A stretch of DNA of 64,000 bases from positions 9,934,501-9,998,500 of the forward strand of contig NZ_CP012673.1 of the NCBI RefSeq assembly GCF_002950945.1, written 5' to 3'. The notes under the pieces were generated by a model. It saw only the letters and a program-made list of their open reading frames with translations, did no database searches and was not told the DNA's origin. Positions 48,899 to 56,244 of the stretch are shown here, piece by piece (within the stretch, counting starts at the first letter, position 1; the number at the start of each line of letters is the position of its first letter). The position numbers and the translations under genes were made by a program. The DNA comes from Sorangium cellulosum (GTDB taxonomy: Bacteria > Myxococcota_A > Polyangia > Polyangiales > Polyangiaceae).

Positions 48899-49675
48899 AT
48901 GGCGAAGCGAGTCGTTCGAGGGGCGGCGGCGGTCGTGCTCGCGGCGCTGGCCGCCCATGCGGTCGTTCCCGGATGCGTCATCCGGGTGGGCCCGGGCGAT
49001 GGGGATGGGGCCTGGCACAGCTCCAGCGACGGGGGCAGCGCCCCCGAGGGAGACGCGGGCGGCACCAGCAGCCCCGTCGGCGACGGCACGGGCGGCAGCG
49101 GCCCCGCCGACGAGGGCACGGTCGAAAGCCCGGAGGAGCAGCAGTTCGGGGAGGAACTCTATGCTCAGCTCGATCCAGAGAAGCTGGCGTTCGCCTCTGC
49201 CCTGGCAGGGAACATGACGTGCGCCCTGGCCGGCGCGGTCGAGTCCGCGCAGATCGATCCGGCCACGATCGACGACGAGACCCTACGTGCGCTCCTGGAT
49301 CAGTATGCGCCGGGAGCGCTGGAGCAGGCGCGGGCGTGGCTTGCGGGCATCGACCCGTCGATGCTCGCGTATACGGTGACTCCCAAGTTCAGTTGCGGGA
49401 GTCAGTATGGCTGCAAGTACACTCCAGAGTGCCAGCAGGGACACATCCCTGCCGTAGACCATATCTGTTATGTCGACGACTGCGGAAAGGCGAGATGCCG
49501 CACCTGCCCTGACCTCGTGAACGACATCCTGCAGAACGTCGTGATACGGTCGTGGTGCTCCTATGTTTGCGTCCAGACCGGGACGTCGCCGCCCGAGGTC
49601 GTTGCCGTTGGTGCCGGCGCCATCTCGGCGCTCAGGGACAGCTTCTTCGGGCCCATCTGTGCCCCTTATCCGTGA
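48899..49675 (+). CDS. Exported Cys-rich protein, unrecognised
   Basis: The 258-residue product has an N-terminal signal (RGAAAVVLAALAAHAVVPGC). The Cys in VVPGC could be a weak lipobox. An acidic Gly/Ser/Asp linker (about 30-80) follows, then a helical part (EELYAQLDPEKLAFASALAG), then a Cys-rich C-terminus with about a dozen Cys (FSCGSQYGCKYTPECQQGH, DHICYVDDCGKARCRTCPDL, WCSYVCVQTG) that suggests several disulfides. I do not recognise the family. Codon usage is less GC3-extreme than in neighbours (many AT-ending codons in 49180-49560), which hints at recent acquisition. Good GGGAGGG site before the ATG. Confidence 0.7.
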   Translation: MAKRVVRGAAAVVLAALAAHAVVPGCVIRVGPGDGDGAWHSSSDGGSAPEGDAGGTSSPVGDGTGGSGPADEGTVESPEEQQFGEELYAQLDPEKLAFASALAGNMTCALAGAVESAQIDPATIDDETLRALLDQYAPGALEQARAWLAGIDPSMLAYTVTPKFSCGSQYGCKYTPECQQGHIPAVDHICYVDDCGKARCRTCPDLVNDILQNVVIRSWCSYVCVQTGTSPPEVVAVGAGAISALRDSFFGPICAPYP

Positions 49676-49692
49676 GCGTGAGAAACGATGCC

Positions 49693-50496
49693 ATGGGAAC
49701 CGATCGCCCGAGAGAGCCGCGCACCATCCGCCGAGCATCGGACGGCTATAACAAGGCAGACGCACTCAACAACGCCTTCGATCTGTTGCGTGAGATGACC
49801 TCGGCCCGCAGGTTGTCGACCCTCGTGCGACGACCAACGCGCTCGGAGGTGCTCGCGGCGCTCGACGACTGGATCGCCTATGATGTGCTCGAGAACAGCC
49901 GCGAGCGAGCGCGCGAGTTCCGGGACGCGTCTCTCACGTGGAGAGACGGCGAGGAGATCCCGCAAGCGGTCTATGAAGCCGCCCGGCGCTTCTGTCTCTC
50001 CTTGGGCGACAGCGAACCCCCCTGCGGCTGGGAGAACGACGACGGCTATCAGGTCCGCGCGATCGACCGCGACATGGACGACGCGGACCTGCCTCCCCCA
50101 CCAGAGGCCGCGGGCGCGCCGCGGAGCTACAGCGATGCATCGAAGAAGGCGGCCCTGCTGGCCCAGGCGGTCGCGACGGCCGTGAACCGCGCCGGTGCGC
50201 TCGCCTCGCCGCGCTCGTGGGCCAAGGCGATGTCGTGGCCGTCGCGAGAGCATCTGGTCGAGCACGTGGACCAGCTCCTCTCCGCCTTCGGAACGGAGCT
50301 CGAAGCGCAGAGGTTCGCCGCGCCCGCCCGGAGGCTCGGCGCGCTGCTGTCGGCCTGGGAGCCGGGCCCCGAGGTCCCCGCCGACATCTCGGAGGCCGCC
50401 CGCGAGTTCCTCTCCGCGCTCGGCATCGACGAGCCCCCCGGCGGGTGGGATGCCCCCAAGGGGCCACCGGACGGCTCGAGCAGCCACGGCGGATAA
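49693..50496 (+). CDS. Protein with an internal tandem duplication, unrecognised
   Basis: The 267-residue cytoplasmic protein has no signal or membrane segment. It contains two related units of about 75 residues: the first ends IPQAVYEAARRFCLSLGDSE and PPCGWE, the second VPADISEAAREFLSALGIDE and PPGGWD. Each has a preceding helix (RSEVLAALDDWIAYDVLENS; REHLVEHVDQLLSAFGTELE). This is an in-gene duplication of a small helical module. I know no named family for it. It follows the Cys-rich gene by 17 bases on the same strand and lies between the ATPase fragment and the intact ATPase gene. Confidence 0.68.
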   Translation: MGTDRPREPRTIRRASDGYNKADALNNAFDLLREMTSARRLSTLVRRPTRSEVLAALDDWIAYDVLENSRERAREFRDASLTWRDGEEIPQAVYEAARRFCLSLGDSEPPCGWENDDGYQVRAIDRDMDDADLPPPPEAAGAPRSYSDASKKAALLAQAVATAVNRAGALASPRSWAKAMSWPSREHLVEHVDQLLSAFGTELEAQRFAAPARRLGALLSAWEPGPEVPADISEAAREFLSALGIDEPPGGWDAPKGPPDGSSSHGG

Positions 50497-50625
50497 CACC
50501 TGCTCGCCGCCTGCGCTGCGCGCGACCCGGACGCAGCGCGCGCCAGGCGCTCCCACCGCGGACGGCGCCCCACGGGCGCGGCCGTCAGCGGAGCGGCTGG
50601 CCTTCGATCACCCCGCCGCGCCGGG

Positions 50626-51825
50626 TCACGGCGCCAGCACGTCGGCGATGCGCGCGAGGCCGGCGATGTCGTGGATGTCGTAGGGGAACGCCGGGACGTC
50701 GGCGCGGAGGCTGCCGCCGCTCTGCTCGTCCTCGAGCGCCGCCTCGAGGGCGATGAGGTTCAGCTGGTCGAGCTTGCCCATGCGGCTCTCGTCCGCGGCG
50801 GCCTGGAGCAGGCGCTCCGCGGCGCCGGCTGCGAGCGCGAGCCCGGTCCGGTCGAGCGCGGCGGCGATCTCGGCGGCGCCGGGGAGGTCGCCGTAGACCG
50901 GGTGGACGCGGTTCACCACGAACGCATCGCGGCGCATCTGCTGGTCGCGCAGGCGCTCGGCGAAGTACAGCACCTCGCGCACGCAGAGCGGATCGGGCGT
51001 CGTGACGAGCACGTACGCCACGTCGGGGCCGCGCAGCGCCGCGGCCACGGCGTCGGCCCGCTGCTTCCAGCTCCCGAAGACCGCGTTCATCTCGCTGATG
51101 AACCCCGCGACCTGCTCGAGGAAGCCGCTGCCGGTCAGCTTGCCGATGCCCCTCAGCACCGCGGCGGTCGAGCGCGCCAGGAGGCTGAGCGACAGCTTGC
51201 CGGAGCTCTGGAACGCCTGCACGAACCACCGCGTCGCCGCGCTGTCGATGGCGCCGACGAGACGCTCGGGCGCGTCGAGGAAGTCGAGCGCGTTCGCCGT
51301 CGGCGGCGTGTCGAGCAGGATGAGGTCGTAGCTCGGGTCGCCCCGCACGGCGTAGAGCTTCTCCATCGCCATGTACTCCTGCGTGCCCGCGAGCGACGTG
51401 GAGATGTACTTGTAGAGGACGTTGCCGAGGATCCGGTCGCGCTGCTCGGGCGACGGGGCGAGCGACTCGATCAGGCTGTCGAACGTCGACTTCGTGTCGA
51501 GCATCATGACCGTCATGGATCCGGGGACGTCGAGCCCCGCCCTGGCGAACAGCGCGGGCTCGATCGTCTGCGCCTCCGTCTTCATCTCCTCGAGCCCGAG
51601 GCTCTGCGAGAGGCGGCGCGCCGGATCGATCGTCAAGCAGAGGACGCGCTTGCCCCGGCGGGCCGCGGCGAGGCCGAGCGCCGCGGTGGTGGTCGTCTTG
51701 CCGACGCCGCCGCAGCCGACGCAGAGGATCACCCTGCGGGAGGCGAGCAGCGGGGCGAGGCCGGCGCCGTCCGCCCGGAGGGGCGCGGCGGCGGGCGCGG
51801 GAGGTCGAGGGGGAGGGCCGGGCAT
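50626..51825 (-). CDS. ArsA/GET3-family ATPase
   Basis: The 399-residue protein has a deviant Walker A typical of the family (CVGCGGVGKTTTTAALG), the switch-I-like TIDPARRLSQSLGL, and switch II LLDTPPTANALDFLDAP. A C-terminal half follows with VTTPDPLCVREVLYFAERLR. It is a cytoplasmic dimeric ATPase; arsenite export (ArsA), tail-anchored protein delivery (Get3) and myxobacterial signalling paralogues share this fold. The Cys pairs that bind arsenite in ArsA are not evident and no ars genes are near, so arsenic resistance is unlikely. The start ATG at 51825 is chosen; upstream extension is Arg-rich and antisense-like. Confidence 0.88.
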   Translation of the reverse strand: MPGPPPRPPAPAAAPLRADGAGLAPLLASRRVILCVGCGGVGKTTTTAALGLAAARRGKRVLCLTIDPARRLSQSLGLEEMKTEAQTIEPALFARAGLDVPGSMTVMMLDTKSTFDSLIESLAPSPEQRDRILGNVLYKYISTSLAGTQEYMAMEKLYAVRGDPSYDLILLDTPPTANALDFLDAPERLVGAIDSAATRWFVQAFQSSGKLSLSLLARSTAAVLRGIGKLTGSGFLEQVAGFISEMNAVFGSWKQRADAVAAALRGPDVAYVLVTTPDPLCVREVLYFAERLRDQQMRRDAFVVNRVHPVYGDLPGAAEIAAALDRTGLALAAGAAERLLQAAADESRMGKLDQLNLIALEAALEDEQSGGSLRADVPAFPYDIHDIAGLARIADVLAP

Positions 51826-51932
51826 GGCGCGCGACCGGAGGCCGCGGCCCCTTGTAGCACGAAGGGCCGCGGCCGCGCACGGCGGCTCCGGCGGGCGCTC
51901 GGGCCGTCGCGCACGGCGCCGCCGGCGGGCGC

Positions 51933-52499
51933 TCAGGCTGCGGCGCGGAGGATGCGCAGGCAGCCCTCGGCCGCCCGGGCGATGGAGGCGCCGCGCTGCG
52001 GCGTACCGCCGCGGCCGCAGAGCAGCACCTCGGCGCCCGCCAGCGAGAGGCTCTGGACCTCGACCTCCGCGCTGAGCGCGGCGATGCGCGAGCCGACCGC
52101 CGCATTCTGGACGGCGTCCGGGTTGGCGAGGAGGGGCGCGTAGGCGGCGAGCTCCTCGCACGCCGGCCACGCGCCCGCCCCCGCGACGAGGCAGCCGCTG
52201 TCATCCACGAGGACCACGACGTCGAGGTTCGCCTCGCTGCGGGTCGTCGAGAGCTGATAGTGTAGCGCGGTGATCGGATCGTCGCTGCGGCGGCGCCGCC
52301 GCTCGGAGGTGGGAGCGACCTCCTCCAGGGACGACGCGCCCTCCCCCACCGCCGGCGGCGCGCCCGGATCGATCGCGCGCCGGGCGCCTCCCGCCCCGTC
52401 ACCGCGCTGGCCTGCCGAGCAGCCGTCCGACCCGAGCTGAGACACGAGCTGCTGGTTCGATAACGACAACGACACGAACACCTCCTCGACGCGAAGCAT
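51933..52499 (-). CDS. Roadblock/LC7-like protein (tentative)
   Basis: The 188-residue cytoplasmic protein has a disordered first 70 residues. The C-terminal 115 residues (ANLDVVVLVDDSGCLVAGAG, AAVGSRIAALSAEVEVQSLS, AEVLLCGRGGTPQRGASIAR) have the alpha-beta order of roadblock/LC7 regulators such as MglB: a strand with DDSG, a turn, then another pair of strands. The match is by pattern only. It lies upstream of the ArsA-type ATPase on the same strand (107 bases) and could be co-transcribed with it, and is divergent from the PHP phosphatase with only 47 bases between starts. Confidence 0.55.
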   Translation of the reverse strand: MLRVEEVFVSLSLSNQQLVSQLGSDGCSAGQRGDGAGGARRAIDPGAPPAVGEGASSLEEVAPTSERRRRRSDDPITALHYQLSTTRSEANLDVVVLVDDSGCLVAGAGAWPACEELAAYAPLLANPDAVQNAAVGSRIAALSAEVEVQSLSLAGAEVLLCGRGGTPQRGASIARAAEGCLRILRAAA

Positions 52500-52546
52500 G
52501 GTCGTAGCGCGCTGGCGCGGCCAACTTTGCTAAGGTCGGATCCACC

Positions 52547-53281
52547 ATGCGCGGGTTCATCGATCTCCACAGCCACTGGGTCGCGGGCATCGACGACGGC
52601 GCCCGCAACGTCGAGGAGAGCCTCGCGCTGCTCACCGCCCTCCGCGGCGCCGGGTTCGACACCGTGGTGGCGACGCCGCACATGCGCCCCGGCATGTTCG
52701 ACAACACCCGGCAGAGCCTCCTGGCCGCCTACGACGCGACCTGCGCCGCGCTGCGCGGCGCGATCGACGCGCGCGAGCTGCCCGCGCTCGCCCTCTCGTC
52801 GGAGCATTTCTTCGACGATCTCGTCTTCCAGCGCCTCCTCGATGGCAATGCCCTCCCCTACCCGGGCGGCCACGCCGCGCTCGTCGAGTTCCCGAACCGG
52901 AGCTTTCCCGTCCGGATCGCCGACCGGATCTTCGATCTCAGCCGCCGCAAGCTCCGCCCCGTCATCGCCCACCCGGAGCGCTACGACCCCGTCGCCGCGG
53001 ATTTCACGTCGCTCGATCCGCTGCTCGACGCGGGCGCCGTGCTCCTGCTCGACGTCGCGGCGCTCACCGGCAAGTACGGCCGCACCCCCCGCCGGACGGC
53101 CGAGCTGCTGATCGAGGAAGGGTACTACTACGCCGCGTGCAGCGACGCCCACACCGCCAGGGACGTCCCCGAGGTGCGCGACGGCATCAAGGCCCTCTTC
53201 GCCCGCGTCGGCGAGGAGGAAGCGACGTTCATGCTCATCGACGGCCCGCGCGCGATCCTCGAGGGACGCGTCGACCCCTGA
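52547..53281 (+). CDS. PHP-type protein-tyrosine phosphatase (CpsB/YwqE-like)
   Basis: The 244-residue protein has the PHP metal-binding motifs of bacterial tyrosine phosphatases: FIDLHSHWVAGIDDGARN, VVATPHMRP, IAHPERY and ACSDAHT. These coordinate the metal cluster that cleaves phosphotyrosine. Such enzymes counter BY-type tyrosine kinases that control exopolysaccharide chain length; Myxococcus PhpA is a known relative. No BY-kinase is next to it. It is cytoplasmic, of normal length, and the first gene on its strand, 70 bases before the TetR gene. Confidence 0.92.
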   Translation: MRGFIDLHSHWVAGIDDGARNVEESLALLTALRGAGFDTVVATPHMRPGMFDNTRQSLLAAYDATCAALRGAIDARELPALALSSEHFFDDLVFQRLLDGNALPYPGGHAALVEFPNRSFPVRIADRIFDLSRRKLRPVIAHPERYDPVAADFTSLDPLLDAGAVLLLDVAALTGKYGRTPRRTAELLIEEGYYYAACSDAHTARDVPEVRDGIKALFARVGEEEATFMLIDGPRAILEGRVDP

Positions 53282-53299
53282 AGCCCGCGCCGCCGCTCC

Positions 53300-53342
53300 T
53301 TGACGGAGCGGCGCGCCTGGCTATAAGTGAACGGTCTGTTCA
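53300..53342 (+). promoter_or_regulatory. TetR gene promoter with overlapping operator
   Basis: TTGACG (53300-53305), a 16-base spacer and TATAAG (53322-53327) form a good promoter. Directly after the -10 lies the palindrome TGAACGGTCTGTTCA (53328-53342; arms TGAAC/GTTCA). The same palindrome type occurs before the next gene at 54043, so this is a strong candidate for an autoregulatory TetR operator. Confidence 0.8.
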
Positions 53343-53351
53343 TTATTTGCC

Positions 53352-53966
53352 ATGGCCCAGTACCTCAAGGACGAGGTCCAGGAGAACATCGCCGCTGCCG
53401 CGCTGACGGTCTTCGCGCGGAAGGGGTACGAGAGCGCGACCATGGCCGAGATCGCGCGGGCGGCGCGCATCTCGACGGGCAACATCTACCGTTACTACGA
53501 GAACAAGGACGCGCTCTTCTACGCCGTCGTGGACGAGGGCTTCGCCCGGTCCTTCACGCTCCTCCTGCGCCGCCGGGTGAAGGCGCTCGACGGCGTGGAC
53601 GACATGAGCACGCTCGCGCCGGCGGCCGCCTACCATCTCGCCGCCGAGGAGCTCCTCCGCTTCTGCATCGAGAACCGGCTGCGCGTCGTGATCCTCCTCG
53701 GGCGGGCCGGAGGCTCCAGGTACGAGCGGTTCGCCGAGGACACGGTGCAGAGCCTCATCCAGATGGCGCTCGATCACTTCCGCTGCTTCCGCCCGCACCT
53801 GGAGGTGACCGAGACGATGCGGTTCAACCTGAACCAGATCTACCGCAGCTTCCTCGGCACCATGGTGAGCGCCCTGGAGAGCTTCGAGGAGGAGGCCGCC
53901 CTCCGCGAGGCCATCCACGGCTACTCGAAATACCACCTCGCCGGGCTCAGGAGCTTCTTCGCGTGA
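53352..53966 (+). CDS. TetR-family transcriptional repressor
   Basis: The 204-residue protein has an N-terminal TetR helix-turn-helix (AAALTVFARKGYESATMAEI, ARAARISTGNIYRYYENKDA, LFYAVVDEG). The C-terminal ligand domain is helical and unassigned (EELLRFCIENRLRVVILLGR). It should repress its own gene and the following HelD-like gene through the matching operators at 53328-53342 and 54043-54057. The inducer is not known; with an RNA-polymerase-associated motor as target, an RNAP-binding antibiotic or stress metabolite is an attractive guess. Confidence 0.92.
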   Translation: MAQYLKDEVQENIAAAALTVFARKGYESATMAEIARAARISTGNIYRYYENKDALFYAVVDEGFARSFTLLLRRRVKALDGVDDMSTLAPAAAYHLAAEELLRFCIENRLRVVILLGRAGGSRYERFAEDTVQSLIQMALDHFRCFRPHLEVTETMRFNLNQIYRSFLGTMVSALESFEEEAALREAIHGYSKYHLAGLRSFFA

Positions 53967-54042
53967 GTCCCTCTGTCCCTGTCCCTTCCCGTGTGTCTTC
54001 CCGTGTGTCTTTCCCTCTCTGCCCGTCCGTTTGTCTCAAAAG

Positions 54043-54057
54043 TGAACGCATCGTTCA
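54043..54057 (+). promoter_or_regulatory. Second TetR-type operator, before the HelD-like gene
   Basis: The palindrome TGAACGCATCGTTCA (arms TGAACG/CGTTCA) repeats the AGTGAACG...GTTCA pattern of the operator at 53328. It lies 57 bases before the ATG at 54115. A TTGTCT at 54031-54036 with a weak TTCATT 17 bases on would place it between -35 and -10. Confidence 0.75.
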
Positions 54058-54114
54058 TTCATCATCGCGAGATCTGCGCCCTCGCCGCGGCGAGGGCGCA
54101 CGGAGGCCCTCTCT

Positions 54115-56244
54115 ATGATGGAAAGCAGGCTGGATCTGCCCGCCCTAGCGCGCGCCGTCCTCGAGGAAGAGGAGGCGCTCCTCGAGCGCGTCCGCGCCGC
54201 GCTGGAGCGGGCTCGGGCGCGCGCGCGCGCGACGCGCCCCGCTGCGCCGCGCGATCTCCGGTCCGTCGCGGCGCTCCGGGAGCTCCGCGACGAGGCCGCC
54301 GCGGCGTCGGCCGACGATCTGCCGGCGGTGCTCCTCGAGATGAGCGTGCGGCAGCGCCTCATCGAGCAGGAGACGAAGGAGACGCTCCCCGACCCGCTCT
54401 GCCCTTACCTCGCCCACCTCCGGGTCGACGAGGGCAAAGGAACGAAGGACTACCTGCTCGGCCAGGCGACGTTCCTGGACCCGTCGGCCGGGGTCCGGAT
54501 CCTCGACTGGCGCGTCGCGCCCGTGGCGCAGATCTTCTACCGGTACCGCGAGGGCGACGAGTACGAGGAGACCTTCCCCGGGCGCGTCGCCGAGGGCGTG
54601 GTGCAGGCGCGCCGGATCGTCGTCCTGGAGCGCGGCGAGCTCACCGGGATCGTCGGCGACGGGCTCGTCCTGACGCGGCGAGGCGACGGACGGTGGACCC
54701 TGGCCGATCGCGCGGCGCTGGCCATGCAGCCGGGGGGCGCCGGGACCGCCGCGCGCCCCGGCAGCCTCGGCGTCGGCGCGGGCGCCGCGGACCGCGCGAA
54801 GGCCCCGGACGTCACCGCCCTGCTCGACGCAGATCAGTACGCCGCGGTGAGCGCGCCGCCGGAGCGGCCGCTGCTCGTGCTCGGCAGCGCCGGGAGCGGC
54901 AAGACGACCGTCGCGCTCCACCGGCTCGCCAGGATCGCCGCGCTCGACCCGGCGCGTTACCCGATCTCCACCCTGAGCGTCGTCGTCCCCGAAGAGGGGC
55001 TCGCGCGGCTGTCGCGCCGCCTGCTCGCGCCGCTCGGCGCGGGCGAGGCCCAGGTGAAGACGCTCGACGCCTGGTCGTCCGCGGCCGCACGCGCCGTCTT
55101 CAACCCGCGCCGGCCGATCGCGCTGTGCACCGACCCCCCGGCGCTCGTCTCGAGCCTCAAGCGCCACCCGGCGCTCTACCGCGCGCTGCGCGAGCGCTTC
55201 GCGAGGCTCCCGCCGGCGGGCACGACGCTCGACCGGCTGCGCCGCCGCCTCGCGGACGTCTTCACGGACCGCACGTTCCTCGAGGGGGTCGTCGCGGCCT
55301 CGGGCGGGGATCTGCCGCGGAGCGCCGTCGAGGAGACCGTCCGGCACACGATGCTGCAGATCGCCGAGCCGCTCGAGAAGCAGCTCGCCTCGATCACCGT
55401 GGCCTCGATGAAGGAGGCGATCGACGGCCGCGCCATCGCCGAGGGCACGCCGGACGAGCTCGCCGGGACGCTCGACGTGGACGACCTGCCGATCCTCCTG
55501 TTCCTGCGCGCGTGGCGCAGCGGCCTCGATGCGGCGGGCGGATCACACCTCGTGCTCGACGAGGCCGAGGACTTCTCGCTGTTCGAGCTGTTCGTCATGG
55601 GCAAGCTCCTCGGCGAGGCGCGCAGCGTGACGCTCGCGGGCGACGAGGCGCAGCAGACGTCCTCGAGCTTCGCCGGGTGGGACCCGGCGCTCGCCGCGCT
55701 CGGCGTGGGCGGCGCGGCGACCTGCCGCCTCGCCGTGTCGTACCGGTGCCCCCGGCCGGTGACGGAGCTCGCGCGGCACCTCCTCGGCAAGCTCGCGCCC
55801 GAGACGCCCGCGCGCGTCCTGCGCGACGGCGCGCCGATCGGGTTCTTCCGCTTCCCGGGCGAGGCGCAGGCGCACCTCTTCCTCGCCGGCGCGCTCCGCG
55901 ACCTCATCGACCGGGAGCCGCGCGCCTCGGTGGCCGTCATCGCGCGCGACGCGGACGCCGCGCGGCAGCTCCACGCGCTCGTCGCGGAGCTGCCGGAGGC
56001 CCGCCTCGTCCTCGGGGGGGAGTTCTCCTTCGAACCGGGCATCGATGTCACCGACGTCGACAGCGCGAAGGGGCTCGAGTTCGACTACGTCGTCGTGCCC
56101 GACGCGACCGCGGCGGCGTACCCGATGACCGACGAGGCCCGCCGGCGGCTCCACGTCGCGGTGACGCGGACGTCGCACCAGCTCTGGCTCATCGCGGGCG
56201 CGGCCTGGTCGCCGCTGCTCGCGGACGTGGCGGAGGCCCGCTGA
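54115..56244 (+). CDS. HelD/UvrD-like superfamily 1 motor
   Basis: The 709-residue cytoplasmic protein has a helical N-terminal region (LARAVLEEEEALLERVRAAL) like the coiled arm of HelD, then SF1 motifs: Walker A GSAGSGKTTVALHR (near 257), Walker B LVLDEAEDFS, motif III AGDEAQQT, motif IV VSYRCPRPV, and motifs V/VI SAKGLEFDYVVVPDAT and LHVAVTRTSHQLW. The order and N-terminal arm fit HelD, which pulls RNA polymerase off DNA and in the HelR form protects it from rifamycin. A rescue role is inferred. The TetR gene upstream and shared operator suggest inducible expression. Its last 56 bases overlap the convergent kinase gene. Confidence 0.8.
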   Translation: MMESRLDLPALARAVLEEEEALLERVRAALERARARARATRPAAPRDLRSVAALRELRDEAAAASADDLPAVLLEMSVRQRLIEQETKETLPDPLCPYLAHLRVDEGKGTKDYLLGQATFLDPSAGVRILDWRVAPVAQIFYRYREGDEYEETFPGRVAEGVVQARRIVVLERGELTGIVGDGLVLTRRGDGRWTLADRAALAMQPGGAGTAARPGSLGVGAGAADRAKAPDVTALLDADQYAAVSAPPERPLLVLGSAGSGKTTVALHRLARIAALDPARYPISTLSVVVPEEGLARLSRRLLAPLGAGEAQVKTLDAWSSAAARAVFNPRRPIALCTDPPALVSSLKRHPALYRALRERFARLPPAGTTLDRLRRRLADVFTDRTFLEGVVAASGGDLPRSAVEETVRHTMLQIAEPLEKQLASITVASMKEAIDGRAIAEGTPDELAGTLDVDDLPILLFLRAWRSGLDAAGGSHLVLDEAEDFSLFELFVMGKLLGEARSVTLAGDEAQQTSSSFAGWDPALAALGVGGAATCRLAVSYRCPRPVTELARHLLGKLAPETPARVLRDGAPIGFFRFPGEAQAHLFLAGALRDLIDREPRASVAVIARDADAARQLHALVAELPEARLVLGGEFSFEPGIDVTDVDSAKGLEFDYVVVPDATAAAYPMTDEARRRLHVAVTRTSHQLWLIAGAAWSPLLADVAEAR

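Noticed and set aside
50626..51825. Arsenite efflux ATPase of an ars operon
   Set aside because: No arsenite-binding Cys cluster is evident and no arsR, arsB or arsC gene is near; only the general ArsA/Get3 family is supported.
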